Below, one piece after another: positions 16,042 to 25,255 of a stretch of DNA of 64,000 nucleotides. The stretch is from positions 1-64,000 of the forward strand of contig JAFAZF010000059.1 in NCBI GenBank assembly GCA_019239915.1, written 5' to 3'. The translations under genes and the position numbers were made by a program. This DNA is from Sphingomonadaceae bacterium. Its GTDB lineage: Bacteria > Pseudomonadota > Alphaproteobacteria > Sphingomonadales > Sphingomonadaceae. The notes under the pieces are model-generated. The model worked only from the letters and a program-made list of their open reading frames with translations, had not been told where the DNA came from and searched no databases. Numbering within the stretch: position 1 is the stretch's first letter; each line of letters begins with the position of its first letter.

Positions 16042-16815
16042 ATGGGTGATAGCCGAGTAGACGATGCGTTGAGCAAAGTACCCGCGGTCACGATCGGTTT
16101 CTGGATTATCAAGATTGCGGCGACGACCTTGGGAGAGACGGGCGGCGACACGGTCAGCATGACGCTCAACTGGGGTTATCTGCTGGGGACCGCGCTGTTT
16201 GCGACGATCCTCGTATTGCTCGTCTGGTTCCAGATCGTCGCCAAGCGCTTCCATCCCGCGCTTTACTGGGCGACGATCATCGCGTCGACCACCGCCGGCA
16301 CCACGCTCGCCGACTTCGCCGACCGTTCGCTCGGCATCGGCTATCCCGGCGGATCGACGCTGCTGTTCGCGTGCGTTCTGACCAGCCTCGCGGCGTGGAA
16401 GCTGACGCTGGGCTCAGTCGCGGTCGATACGGTGCGGACGCCTCGCGCCGAGCTGTTCTACTGGATCACGATCACCTTCTCCCAGACGCTCGGCACCGCG
16501 CTCGGGGACTGGATCGCGGACGCCGGCCTCGGCTACGAAGGTGGCGCGCTGGTGTTCGCCGCGCTGCTGCTCGTCCTCGTCGCGGCCTATTACTGGACGG
16601 CGGTTTCGCGCGTGTTCCTGTTTTGGGCGGCGTTTATCCTGACGCGGCCGCTCGGCGCGACTGTCGGCGATCTGCTCGACAAACCGATCGACAAGGGCGG
16701 CTTCAACATGAGCCGCCCTCTCGCCTCGCTCGTGCTCGCGGCGTTCATCATCCTGTGCGTGGCGCTGATCCCGCAGCGGGCGGGACGTCATCCCGGCGCC
16801 GAACAGCCGGCCTGA
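16042..16815 (+). CDS. Membrane protein with four DUF347 repeats (COG4705)
   Basis: A 257-residue polytopic membrane protein composed of four similar units, each two helices with a polar signature: GETGGDTVS, GTTLADFADRSLGIGYPGG, GTALGDWIADAGLGYEGG and GATVGDLLDKPIDKGG. The recurring G-x(3-4)-(G/A)-D acidic positions inside membrane segments suggest a cation pathway, but the DUF347 family has no established function. ATG 16042 is chosen; an upstream extension would enter the palindromic promoter region. C-terminal residues are basic and soluble. Confidence 0.78.
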   Translation: MGDSRVDDALSKVPAVTIGFWIIKIAATTLGETGGDTVSMTLNWGYLLGTALFATILVLLVWFQIVAKRFHPALYWATIIASTTAGTTLADFADRSLGIGYPGGSTLLFACVLTSLAAWKLTLGSVAVDTVRTPRAELFYWITITFSQTLGTALGDWIADAGLGYEGGALVFAALLLVLVAAYYWTAVSRVFLFWAAFILTRPLGATVGDLLDKPIDKGGFNMSRPLASLVLAAFIILCVALIPQRAGRHPGAEQPA

Positions 16816-16821
16816 CGCTGG

Positions 16822-18015
16822 TCAGAACGGCGAGACGATCAGCCGGAGCCCGAGGACCGTCGCATTGCCGAGGTCACGCCGCCAGCCGGGATGGACGACA
16901 TATTGCGCATCGGGCTGCACCCGCAGCCAGGGCATGACGCGGCGGTTATAGGTGACTTCGATATCGGTCTCGGCGCGATGCGGCGGCCCGCTGTCCGTCG
17001 CGAAGGCGGCGTCGCCGGCATTGCCCAGCCGGGCGTGCGCGATCGCCAGGCCAAGCCGTCCGGTGACGTCGCCATACGCGAGCCCGCCGCCGGCATAGAC
17101 GCCGATCGGGTTCATCCGCGCCGCCGCGACGCCGATGCGGACCCAACCCTCGAGCTTCATGCCCTCGTCACGGCCCGCGAGCCGTCCCTCGATCAGCGCA
17201 TAGGCGCCATGATCGCCGCCGACCGCGCGCGGATCGCCGCGCGCATCCGTCTCGGTGAGCGCCGGGAAGCGGCCGGTATAGGACCAGGCGCCGAACTGGA
17301 CTTGGTTCGGCCCGATCCTCCGCTCGACCTCCGCGACCAGCAGCAGGCCATGATCGCCCGGCCGACGAATGACCGTGCGCGTGGGATGATCGGGATCGCC
17401 CGCTTCCGCTTCGAACACGCCGAACCGCGCCGACCAGGTGACGCTATCAAACGTGAAGGTCGCGGCCGGGCTCGTCGTCGGGAAGATCGACGGGCCGTTA
17501 CGACCGGTGCGGGAAAAGTCCGGGCCGATGCCGTGCGAGGAATTCAGGAAGAGATGGCCGACATCCTGCACGTCGAACGTGCCGTTGAGGTCGATCAGGC
17601 CGAGCTTGGCGGCCGCCTTGCCACGCCCGATCGCGAACGGCAGCTGCAGCCAAACCTCGAACGGCCGCAGGGCCGAGACCGCATCGACATTGCTCACCGT
17701 CTGCACGTCGCCGACGCGGTAGGTGCTGAACGAACGGCCGTGGACATATTCGAGATCGACATAGGCGGTCGCGCCGTCGATCCCGGCGAGCTGGCCGGTC
17801 CAGGTCGCGGTCAGATCGGCTTTCCCGAGCTGCGTGACGCCACGATCGATGCCGCCGGAAACATCCGCGAGCGTGTCCGCGACGTAGCCGCCAGCGATGG
17901 TCAGACCGTCATGCGCGGCGTCATCGGCGCGCGCCGCTGCCGGCAGCAGCGCGAGCATCGCCACCAAGCCCCGCGCCGCCAGCCTTGTCATCCGCGCGCG
18001 TGGCGCAGCGCTCAT
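16822..18015 (-). CDS. OprB-like carbohydrate-selective porin
   Basis: A 397-residue protein with a leader (RLAARGLVAMLALLPAAARA) and an outer-membrane barrel. It shows OprB-family elements: DLTATWTGQLAGIDGATAYVDLEYVHG, the region GLIDLNGTFDVQDVGHLFLNSSHGIGPDFS, and the terminal strand GLRLIVSPF. OprB porins admit glucose and other sugars. It ends 6 bp from the convergent DUF347 gene and is divergent from the AraC-type regulator, which may control it. Start could be 18015 or the ATG eight codons later. Confidence 0.75.
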   Translation of the reverse strand: MSAAPRARMTRLAARGLVAMLALLPAAARADDAAHDGLTIAGGYVADTLADVSGGIDRGVTQLGKADLTATWTGQLAGIDGATAYVDLEYVHGRSFSTYRVGDVQTVSNVDAVSALRPFEVWLQLPFAIGRGKAAAKLGLIDLNGTFDVQDVGHLFLNSSHGIGPDFSRTGRNGPSIFPTTSPAATFTFDSVTWSARFGVFEAEAGDPDHPTRTVIRRPGDHGLLLVAEVERRIGPNQVQFGAWSYTGRFPALTETDARGDPRAVGGDHGAYALIEGRLAGRDEGMKLEGWVRIGVAAARMNPIGVYAGGGLAYGDVTGRLGLAIAHARLGNAGDAAFATDSGPPHRAETDIEVTYNRRVMPWLRVQPDAQYVVHPGWRRDLGNATVLGLRLIVSPF

Positions 18016-18178
18016 CGGGGATCCTTGCCGCCCTGTAATGCGCGGGACATGAACGACCGCCGTCGCCCACGCCTGACCGGCAGGGCCGAACTTCGTTTGC
18101 GCCGGGTATGTTGGCGTCGCCAGCGGCGTTCATCTACATTATGATGACCTGGTACCGCGACGGAGCGCCACGCCCGCG

Positions 18179-18949
18179 ATGAAGCGCAGCGACGATCTTC
18201 CACTCACGATCCGGCCGGTGGTCGGCATGGACGATCACTACCCCGCCGGACATGTCGACGCGTTCCACAGCCACGCGCGCAGCCAACTCTGCTACGCGGT
18301 GACCGGCGTGATGTCAGCGGTGACCGACAGCTCGACCTTCGTGCTGCCGCCGAACCGCGCGATCTGGATCCCGGCCGGAACTCGTCATCAGGTCTCGTGT
18401 CGCGGGCCGGTGGCGCTCAACGTGCTTTATGTCGATCCGGAAATCGCGGGCCAGGCCGGGCATTGCCGCGTGTTCGACGTTTCGCTGCTGCTGCGCGCGC
18501 TGATCCAGGAGGTACTGACATTCGCGCACGCCTATGACGAGGAGGGCCGCGAGGGCCGTATCGTCGCGCTGCTGCTCGAGGAGATCGGGCGCATGCCTGA
18601 CATCGCGCTCTCCGCGCCGACACCCGAGGACCGCCGCCTGCGCCGCGTCTGCGACATGATCATCGCCGATCCCGCCGATCAGCGCGACCTCGACGATTTC
18701 GCCAAGATCGCCGGCATGGGGCGGCGGACGTTCACCCGCGCCTTTCGCCAGCAGACCGGGATGGGCTTCGCGATGTGGCGCCAGCAGGTACGGCTGATGG
18801 CGGCGATCTCGCTGCTCGGCGAGGGCCGTTCGATCACCAACATCGCCTACGATGTCGGCTATGAGAGCGCGAGCTCGTTCACCGCGATGTTCCATCGCGT
18901 GCTCGGCGTGCCGCCCAGCCATTATCAGCGGCAGCATAGCGCAGCGTGA
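18179..18949 (+). CDS. AraC-family transcriptional regulator
   Basis: A 256-residue protein with an N-terminal cupin (VDAFHSHARSQLCYAVTG...FVLPPNRAIWIPAGTRHQV, about residues 23-75) and a C-terminal double helix-turn-helix (DLDDFAKIAGMGRRTFTRAFRQQTGMGF, then SITNIAYDVGYESASSFTAMFHRVLGVPPSHYQ). The last segment is the AraC signature. The cupin His residues may bind a ligand or metal. Neighbours are the divergent OprB-like porin and the downstream esterase; either could be a target. Confidence 0.9.
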   Translation: MKRSDDLPLTIRPVVGMDDHYPAGHVDAFHSHARSQLCYAVTGVMSAVTDSSTFVLPPNRAIWIPAGTRHQVSCRGPVALNVLYVDPEIAGQAGHCRVFDVSLLLRALIQEVLTFAHAYDEEGREGRIVALLLEEIGRMPDIALSAPTPEDRRLRRVCDMIIADPADQRDLDDFAKIAGMGRRTFTRAFRQQTGMGFAMWRQQVRLMAAISLLGEGRSITNIAYDVGYESASSFTAMFHRVLGVPPSHYQRQHSAA

Positions 18950-19079
18950 CGCGGGCTGCCGTTCGGCCTGATCATGGGCCGGGTCACGCGGCCCACATCA
19001 AGCGATGCTCGGTCCGCGCGCGACGGCGTCCACGCGGCAGCGCCGGTAGACATTCGCCAACGAAAAGCAGGAGCATGCC

Positions 19080-20036
19080 TTGGACGCCGCCACGCTCGAT
19101 CCCGAGATCGCCAGCTTCGTAAAGGAGATGCAGCGGGCCTGGGCGTCCCATCCGCCATTCATGACTCTGCCGCTCGAGGAAGCGCGCGCGGTCGCCGAGA
19201 AGGTGCGCGCTCCCTGGCGGCAGGGCGGGCCCGCGATGGCCGAGACGTTCGAACGAACGATCGCGACCGACGCGGGCCCGTTGCGGATCCGCGTCTACGA
19301 TCCCGGCTCCGGCAAGCCCGCCCCGGCGCTGCTCTACCTCCACGGCGGCGGCTTCACGCTGTTCAGCCTCGACACGCATGACCGGCTGATGCGCGAATAT
19401 GCCGCGGCCGGCGGCTTCGTCGTGATCGGGATCGACTATCCGCTCTCGCCCGAGGTTCGCTATCCGGTCGCGCTCGACCTGACCATCGGCCTGATCGATT
19501 GGCTGGCGGCGCACGGCGCCGAGATCGGCGTCGATGCCGGCCGGCTCGCGATCGGCGGCGACAGCGCCGGCGGCAACCTCTCGCTCGCCGCCGCGATGCG
19601 GCTGCGCGATCGCGGCGCGCCCGACCGGCTCAAGGGCCTGCTGCTCAACTATGCGGCGCTCGGCGCGCCGCCGTCGGACGAGGCGGAAGCGCGTCACGGC
19701 GGCCCGGGTTCGGTGCTCGATCGCGCCGAGATGGAATATTATTTCGGCAATTACATCGGCGAGGCGGGCCACACGCTCGACGACCCCTATGCGCGGCCGA
19801 TCATCGGCAACTTCACGCATCTGCCGCCCGCATTCCTCGTCATTCCCGAATGCGACATCCTCTCCGAGCAGAGCTTCGCGCTGCGCGAGCGCATGGCGCT
19901 GGCGGGCATCGACGTCACGAGCGAGGTCTATCGCGGCGCGACGCACAGCTTCCTGGAAGCGATGTCGGTCGCCGAGGTCGCGCGCCGCGCGATCGCCGAC
20001 GGCGCCGCCTGGGTGAAGGCGCGGCTCGACGCGTAA
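19080..20036 (+). CDS. Alpha/beta hydrolase of the hormone-sensitive-lipase family
   Basis: A 318-residue esterase. The oxyanion-hole motif HGGG is at about residues 88-91 (YLHGGGFTLFS), the nucleophile Ser162 sits in GGDSAGGN, and the Asp and His partners fall in ECDILSEQ and GATHSFLEA. It should hydrolyse short-chain carboxylic esters in the cytoplasm; no leader is seen. The start is TTG 19080 with CAGGAG at 19068-19073; an ATG at 19075 is out of frame. No operon partner follows; the gene is convergent with the large amidohydrolase. Confidence 0.88.
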   Translation: MDAATLDPEIASFVKEMQRAWASHPPFMTLPLEEARAVAEKVRAPWRQGGPAMAETFERTIATDAGPLRIRVYDPGSGKPAPALLYLHGGGFTLFSLDTHDRLMREYAAAGGFVVIGIDYPLSPEVRYPVALDLTIGLIDWLAAHGAEIGVDAGRLAIGGDSAGGNLSLAAAMRLRDRGAPDRLKGLLLNYAALGAPPSDEAEARHGGPGSVLDRAEMEYYFGNYIGEAGHTLDDPYARPIIGNFTHLPPAFLVIPECDILSEQSFALRERMALAGIDVTSEVYRGATHSFLEAMSVAEVARRAIADGAAWVKARLDA

Positions 20037-20127
20037 TGCGGAAGGTCACCGCCTAAGGTCACAGCTCCTACAGCGGAAAGTCACAGGGTTTCGTGATCTT
20101 CGACGGTTCGCCTCGAACCGGTACGTT

Positions 20128-20203
20128 GTGCTCCGGCGAAGGCCGGAGCGCTGAACCACCCGCATACTGCCGGCTGCCTGCGCTCCGGTCTCCGCCGGAG
20201 CAC
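20128..20203. repeat. Family B palindrome, copy B1
   Basis: The left arm GTGCTCCGGCGAAGGCCGG and right arm CCGGTCTCCGCCGGAGCAC are near-perfect inverted copies, and each arm is itself partly self-complementary. It lies in the convergent gap after the esterase gene. Confidence 0.75.
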
Positions 20204-20325
20204 GGAAGGGGCTGGATCAGACCGGATACTGTTCGCGCGAATCCAATGGCGATTTGAAAGAGCGGAGGCGGATGTCGCTCGGCCGGTGGGCTGTAGGAAA
20301 GTGAAATCTTCGTCTCGCTCCACAC

Positions 20326-20426
20326 CCGTTCCCCGGCGAAGGCCGGGGTCCAGTCCCGCAACGCCGCGATGGCTGTACAGATCGATAGGTCGTTCCAACT
20401 GGACCCCGGCCTTCGCCGGGGAACGG
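20326..20426. repeat. Family B palindrome, copy B2 (perfect 28-bp arms)
   Basis: The arms at 20326-20353 (CCGTTCCCCGGCGAAGG...) and 20399-20426 are perfect reverse complements over 28 bp, with 45 bp between them. Each arm also contains the small hairpin CCCCGGCGAAGGCCGGGG. Confidence 0.85.
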
Positions 20427-20504
20427 CTCTCGCGGAAACGCGCCCTTCGCCCGGAAAGCGAGGGTCGGGGCGGGGTTGCTTGGCGGAAGCCGATCGCTTC
20501 CCGC

Positions 20505-20540
20505 CACCCACCCCTCAATCCCCTCCCTTCCAGGGAGGGG
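20505..20540. repeat. Family C palindrome, copy C1, overlapping a stop codon
   Basis: CCCCTCCC-TTCCA-GGGAGGGG forms the core hairpin (about 20520-20540). It overlaps the last codons and the stop of the minus-strand amidohydrolase (stop at 20515-20517), so the repeat supplies that protein's tail. Confidence 0.65.
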
Positions 20541-23500
20541 AAGCAGATGGCAGCCACTGCTGCTTCCCGCGATCGAACCAGCTCTTCGGCGCCGGCTTCG
20601 GATCGGGCGCGATCTCGGCGAGCGTCGCGGCGTCGTAGAGGCGGCCGCCGCGCATCACCTCCACCACCGAGCGCGCGTTGTGGATGTCGACCGTCGGGTC
20701 CTTGTCGAGGATGACGAGGTCGGCGAGCTTGCCCGGCTCGATGCTGCCGAGATCATGTTTGCGGCCGATCGTCTCGGCGGAGCCGATCGTCGCGGCGTGG
20801 AGGATCGCCGCCGCGCTCATGCCCCCCTTGGCATGTGCCTCCATCTCCCAGTGGAAGCCGATGCCGGGCGCCTCGCCATGGCTGCCGATGCCGACGAGCC
20901 CGCCCTCGGCCTGCACCGCCGCCGCATCCGCCGCGATCGACGGGAAGCGATATTCGTCGAACGTCCGCCACGGCCGCCGAACCAGATACTGATCGATCGC
21001 GACCTGCGGCCAAAAGCGCATGACCTTCGGATCGGCGTGCGGATCGTCCTGCTGGATCGACCAGTCCTGCGCGGACGGACCGCCGTTGGTGATCTCGAGC
21101 GTCGTCGTGTAGCTCGTACGCGTGAACCTCATCAGCTGCAGCACGTCCTCCTGCAACGGCGAGGCGACCAGCGCATGTTCGTTGCCGCCGATGCCGTCGA
21201 TGATCTGGGTGAGGTCGAGCTTCATCGAGAGCGCGCCCTCGGTGGTCGGGTGCATACCGAGTTCGCGGCAAGCTTCCGCGACCCACTCGCGGACCTTACG
21301 GCTGCCGGTGCGATACTCCTTGATGTTGCGGATGCGATAATCGTCGCGATAGCGGCGGATCACCGCCAGCGCGTCGTCGAGCGAGCCGAAGCGCTGCATC
21401 GAGAACAAGGCGACGCCGGTCTGGCGGACGCGGGGCCCGAGCATCAGCCCGGCATCGAGCAGGTCCTGATAGGGCAGCATGTCGATCGTCAGCGTCGAGG
21501 GATCGAAGCTGGTCGTGACGCCCCAGGCGAGGCGCGCGCGAAAACCCCAATCCTCGAGGCCGAGCACGTCGCGGCGGATCGTCGCGATATGGTCGTGCGT
21601 GTCGATGAAGCCGGGGGTGACGATCTTGCCCGAGACGTCACGAACCGGCGTGCCGGGGGGAACGGCGATGCTGCCTTCGGGGCCGACGGCGGCGAAGCGA
21701 TCGCCCTCGACGAGGATGTCGGCGCGATCGATCACCCGATCGCCGGGCTGCATCGTCAGCACGCGGCCGCCGCGCAGCAACAGGCGCCCGGCCGGCACAT
21801 CGCGCGGGAATTCGACATCGGCGGTGAAGGCGCGATCGTGCGGCGACATCGGATCGGGCGACCAGCCCGGCTGCTCGGGCGGGAGCAGCTGGACGTCCGC
21901 GAGCGGGCGCTCGTGCCAGGTCGAGCCGCTCGACCAGCCGATCGTTTTTCCGTCCGTCGACCATTCGAAGTAATCGGCGCCGCCGTTGGTGACGCGACGA
22001 TGGGGCAGATGTGGCACGGTGAGATCCACCGTCGCGCCGGCCTTGTCGGGCATCGCGACGACATGGAGTTGCTGGGCGACCTGCGCGAGCAACCATCTGC
22101 CGTCCGGGCTTATCCGCAGATCGTCGACCGCGACGGCGCCGTCCTGGAAATACCAGCCCGGCCCCTTCACCTGCACCGCGAGGCTGTGCGCGCCGGTCGC
22201 GAGATCGACCGTTTCCAGGCCGTCATCGGCGAAGACATAAGTCCTGCCGCCGGCGAATTGCGGCCGCGCGCCGATCCTGCCGCACATCACGACCTGCGCA
22301 GCGCCGCCCGCCGCCGGGATCGCGACGAGCTCGGCATCGCTAAGATGGCCATATTCCATGTAGAGATCGAGCCGCGCCTGCTGGCCCGAGCGGACGGCGA
22401 GAACGTGTTTCCCGTCCGGGGTGAACACCGGATAGGTATAATATTCGGGCAGGTCGCTGAGCCGCGTCGGCGGCGATGAGCCATCGGCAGGCGCGGTCCA
22501 CACCGCGCCGGCGCCGCGCTCGCTCCAGCTGACCCAGACGAGGCGGCGGCCATCCGGGCTCCAGCTCGGCATGTAGGCAGGATCGCCGCCCGGCGCGAAG
22601 GCGACCGGCTTCGAAGTGCCGTCGAGCGGCATCAGGTAAAGCCGGCCGAGCGCGGAGAAGGCGAGCGTCTTGCCGTCCGGCGAGGGGGTCGGCGCCATGA
22701 TGAGCCGCGCGCGGACCGGCCCGGTCTCCTCGACGATATCCTGCCGCGTCGATGCGCCGACGGGCACGTCGAGCGCGGCGGTGAGCGGCAGCGTCGTCGC
22801 CGCGCCGCCGTCGAGCGGCAGCCGCTCGATCCGTCCGCGCACGCTCAGCAGGATCGCCTTGCCGTCGGGCGTGAACGCGTAGCGCGGCAGCACGTCCTGC
22901 CAGGCCAGCGCCTGGAGCTGGTCATGCTCGATCGGAAAAGCGAGCCGGCGATCGGCACCGGTCGCGAGGTCGCGGAGCCGGAGCTCGGTCTGGCCATCGA
23001 GCCGGTGGCCGTAGGCGAGCCAGCGCCCGTCGGGCGACAGCGCGGGGCGGAAGGCGGCGCCGGGGTTGCCCGCCTTGCGCGGCCCGTCGGGCTCGGCGAC
23101 GATCGTGCGCTCGGCACCGGTGGCGAGGTCGCGGCGGACGATCGTCCATTCGCCGACATCTTCGAACGATCCGCCCAATCCGCCGACCTGTCGCGCGAGA
23201 TAGAGATAGCGCCCATCCGGCGAGGCGACCGCGCCGAGGCTGGTCAGCCAGCCGCTCTCGGGCGCGTCGCGGGACGCGCGGATCGGAACGAGCAAGCTGC
23301 CGTGCCCCGCGAGATCGTAGCGCCACAGCTCGTAGGCGTTGAGATCGGCACGGCAACGGCTGACGAAGATCGCCTTGCCATCCGCGCTCCATGCCGGCGA
23401 GACGAGCGCGGTATCGTCGTCGCCGAAGCTGACCTGGCGCAAGCCGGAGCCGTCGGGTCGCACGATCCAGAGATTGTCGGCGCCCGAACGATCGCTGACG

Positions 23501-23853
23501 AACACGATCCAGCGCCCGTCGCGCGAGAAGGTCGGCTGGGTGTCGAACGGCACGCCGCTCGTGATCCGCGTCGCACGACCGCCGCTTGCTGGCATGCCGT
23601 AGAGATCGCCGAGGATGTCGAAGACGATGCGCTTCCCGTCCGGCGCGACGTCGAGCGACATCCAGGTGCCGTGATGCGTCTCGAACTGGAAACGGCGGGT
23701 CGGCTGCAGCGGCAGCGTCCGGCCGGGGGGCTGCTCGGGGCGCGGATCGTCGGCGATCGCCTGCGGTTGCGCGGTAACGGGCGGTTCGCCCGCCTCGGCA
23801 TCGGCGACCGGGGCGCCGGCGAGCAGCGCGGCGAATAGGAGGAACGGGATCAT
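20515..23853 (-). CDS. TolB-propeller/amidohydrolase fusion protein
   Basis: A 1112-residue exported protein starting at ATG 23853 with signal peptide MIPFLLFAALLAGAPVADA. Residues from about 45 to 660 carry repeated PD40/TolB-type blades (LDVAPDGKRIVFDILGDLY, PTFSRDGRWIVFVSDRSGADNLW, PSWSPDGRRLVWVSW). The C-terminal part is a metal-dependent amidohydrolase: PGFIDTHDHIATI with the H-x-H pair, HPTTEGALS, VGIGSHGEAPG and the final GSIEPGKLADLVILDKDP. Such fusions hydrolyse amide or peptide-like bonds in the periplasm; the propeller may gate the substrate. The C-terminal residues SPPWKGGD come from repeat C1. It follows two other amidohydrolase genes on the same strand. Confidence 0.85.
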   Translation of the reverse strand: MIPFLLFAALLAGAPVADAEAGEPPVTAQPQAIADDPRPEQPPGRTLPLQPTRRFQFETHHGTWMSLDVAPDGKRIVFDILGDLYGMPASGGRATRITSGVPFDTQPTFSRDGRWIVFVSDRSGADNLWIVRPDGSGLRQVSFGDDDTALVSPAWSADGKAIFVSRCRADLNAYELWRYDLAGHGSLLVPIRASRDAPESGWLTSLGAVASPDGRYLYLARQVGGLGGSFEDVGEWTIVRRDLATGAERTIVAEPDGPRKAGNPGAAFRPALSPDGRWLAYGHRLDGQTELRLRDLATGADRRLAFPIEHDQLQALAWQDVLPRYAFTPDGKAILLSVRGRIERLPLDGGAATTLPLTAALDVPVGASTRQDIVEETGPVRARLIMAPTPSPDGKTLAFSALGRLYLMPLDGTSKPVAFAPGGDPAYMPSWSPDGRRLVWVSWSERGAGAVWTAPADGSSPPTRLSDLPEYYTYPVFTPDGKHVLAVRSGQQARLDLYMEYGHLSDAELVAIPAAGGAAQVVMCGRIGARPQFAGGRTYVFADDGLETVDLATGAHSLAVQVKGPGWYFQDGAVAVDDLRISPDGRWLLAQVAQQLHVVAMPDKAGATVDLTVPHLPHRRVTNGGADYFEWSTDGKTIGWSSGSTWHERPLADVQLLPPEQPGWSPDPMSPHDRAFTADVEFPRDVPAGRLLLRGGRVLTMQPGDRVIDRADILVEGDRFAAVGPEGSIAVPPGTPVRDVSGKIVTPGFIDTHDHIATIRRDVLGLEDWGFRARLAWGVTTSFDPSTLTIDMLPYQDLLDAGLMLGPRVRQTGVALFSMQRFGSLDDALAVIRRYRDDYRIRNIKEYRTGSRKVREWVAEACRELGMHPTTEGALSMKLDLTQIIDGIGGNEHALVASPLQEDVLQLMRFTRTSYTTTLEITNGGPSAQDWSIQQDDPHADPKVMRFWPQVAIDQYLVRRPWRTFDEYRFPSIAADAAAVQAEGGLVGIGSHGEAPGIGFHWEMEAHAKGGMSAAAILHAATIGSAETIGRKHDLGSIEPGKLADLVILDKDPTVDIHNARSVVEVMRGGRLYDAATLAEIAPDPKPAPKSWFDRGKQQWLPSASPPWKGGD

Positions 23854-23873
23854 TGCCCGGCCCACCACCGTCT

Positions 23874-23952
23874 CCGCTCGTGTCGAGCGAAGTCGAGATA
23901 TGTTGGCGCAGCGCGCGCGGCACGTCCCTCGACTGCGCTCGGGACGAATGGG
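23874..23952. repeat. Family A palindrome, copy A1
   Basis: CGCTCGTGTCGAGCGAAGTC on the left is mirrored by GACTGCGCTCGGGACGAATG on the right. It fills the short gap between two amidohydrolase genes on the minus strand. Confidence 0.75.
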
Positions 23953-23977
23953 CGATGTTCAGGCCAGGAGGCGCGCA

Positions 23978-25255
23978 TCAGCGATAGCCCGGCGGCAACG
24001 GATCGTTCGCGCGTTGCGGCGCGTAGCGATCGCGCAGCTCGATCTGGCGCGTCGCCAGCGAGGCCTCGACGCCGCCGACGAAGACGTGGCTCGCCGCGCT
24101 CGCCGGTTCGAGCGGATCGCCGTCCCAGATCACGAGATCGGCGTCGGCGCCCGGCGCCAGCGTGCCGGCGTGCGCGATTCCCCAGATCTCGGCCGGCGTC
24201 GCCGTGATCGCGCGCAGCGCCGCCGCATAGGGCAGCCCGTTGGCGACGGCGAGCCCGGCACCCTCGCGCATCGCGATGCCGGCGTCGTGGCTCAGATAGA
24301 TGGTGTTGCCCGAGACGCTGAATGCGATCGCGACGCCGGCCTTCGCCAGCAGCGCGGCATTTTCGAGCCGCGCGCCAAGCCAATCGAAGGTCTGCGGCAG
24401 ATCGTCCTGCGGATCGAGGATTACGGGGATGCGCACCCGCGCGAGATCGGCGGCGAGCGACCACGCCTCCGCGCCGCCGAGCAGCACGACACGGATATGG
24501 AGATCGCCGGCGAGCCGGATCGCCTCGCGAATGTCCGACGCGCGATCGGCGCGGATCGCCAGCGGCATCGTGCCCGCGATCACGGGCTGCAGCGCCTCGA
24601 TGTCCGGCCGATCGAGCAATTGGTCACGCGGCCCGGCGCCACGCGGCGCGGCGGCGAAGCGGCGCGCTTCAGCGAGCGCGTTGCGCAAGAGCGTCCATTG
24701 CGCGGCGCGCGAGCCGCCGGCCTGGCTCTGGCTGCCGTCACCGATCGCCGCGAACATCGCCGCGCGCGGCCGTTCGAGGATACTCCCGCTCGTCCGCAGC
24801 CGGATGACCGCACCCATGCCGGTGAACGGCGCGGTCGCCGCCGCTTCCGGGAAGCTCATCGCGCGCGTCACGCCGTCGGCGCGCGCGACCGCGATCAGCA
24901 CCGAATTGTCGTTGAGCGCGTAGCTCGTGTCGAACGCCGGGCCGAGCGGGCCGGTGCGCGCGGCGCGATCGTCGGTATCACGCGCGGTCGGAACTTCGAC
25001 GAGGCCGATCTGCGTCGCGGCGTCGACGAGACCGGGCGTCACGACATGACCGCCGGCATCGATCACGCGCGCGCCCGGTGGCGGGCTCCCTTGCGGTGTC
25101 ACCGCGACGACATGCCCGCCAGCCATCACGATCGTCGCATCCTCGACCGGCTGCGGTGCCGTCATCGTCCAGGCGCGGGCGTGGACGATCGCGACGGTCT
25201 CGGCACGCGCCGCGACACCAGCGACGAGCAGCGCGAGCGCCGCCAGCCGCTTCAC
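23978..25255 (-). CDS. Exported amidohydrolase-like protein lacking the H-x-H metal motif
   Basis: A 425-residue protein with leader MKRLAALALLVAGVAARA and the imidazolonepropionase-like amidohydrolase fold: GGHVVTPGLVDAATQIG, then ITATPAEIWGIAHAGTLAPGADADLVIWDGDPLE at the C-terminus. The position that normally reads G-x-x-D-x-H-x-H has D-A-A-T-Q, and the later metal His residues are not seen either (VVLLGGAEAW, VILDPQDDLPQ). It therefore probably does not bind the usual binuclear zinc. Its start overlaps the stop of the canonical amidohydrolase upstream by 4 nt, so the two are made together and may form a heteromer in which this one is the non-catalytic subunit. That role is inference. Confidence 0.8.
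   Translation of the reverse strand: MKRLAALALLVAGVAARAETVAIVHARAWTMTAPQPVEDATIVMAGGHVVAVTPQGSPPPGARVIDAGGHVVTPGLVDAATQIGLVEVPTARDTDDRAARTGPLGPAFDTSYALNDNSVLIAVARADGVTRAMSFPEAAATAPFTGMGAVIRLRTSGSILERPRAAMFAAIGDGSQSQAGGSRAAQWTLLRNALAEARRFAAAPRGAGPRDQLLDRPDIEALQPVIAGTMPLAIRADRASDIREAIRLAGDLHIRVVLLGGAEAWSLAADLARVRIPVILDPQDDLPQTFDWLGARLENAALLAKAGVAIAFSVSGNTIYLSHDAGIAMREGAGLAVANGLPYAAALRAITATPAEIWGIAHAGTLAPGADADLVIWDGDPLEPASAASHVFVGGVEASLATRQIELRDRYAPQRANDPLPPGYR

Larger units (their letters stand above)
20037..20514. other. Gene-free stretch filled with palindromic repeats
   Basis: This 478-base gap between convergent genes contains two family B paired hairpins (20128-20203 and 20326-20426) and the edge of a family C element (from about 20505). 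No reading frame here has codon structure or homology that I can support. Outside the repeats I see nothing. Confidence 0.7.

Noticed and set aside
20128-20540. Insertion sequence or CRISPR array as explanation for the repeat-dense gap
   Set aside because: No transposase, no regular repeat-spacer pattern; the elements are unequal palindromes also found elsewhere in the window.
20476-22479. A 667-codon plus-strand frame over the large amidohydrolase
   Set aside because: The minus strand carries propeller blades and amidohydrolase motifs through the same bases; this frame has no recognisable motif.
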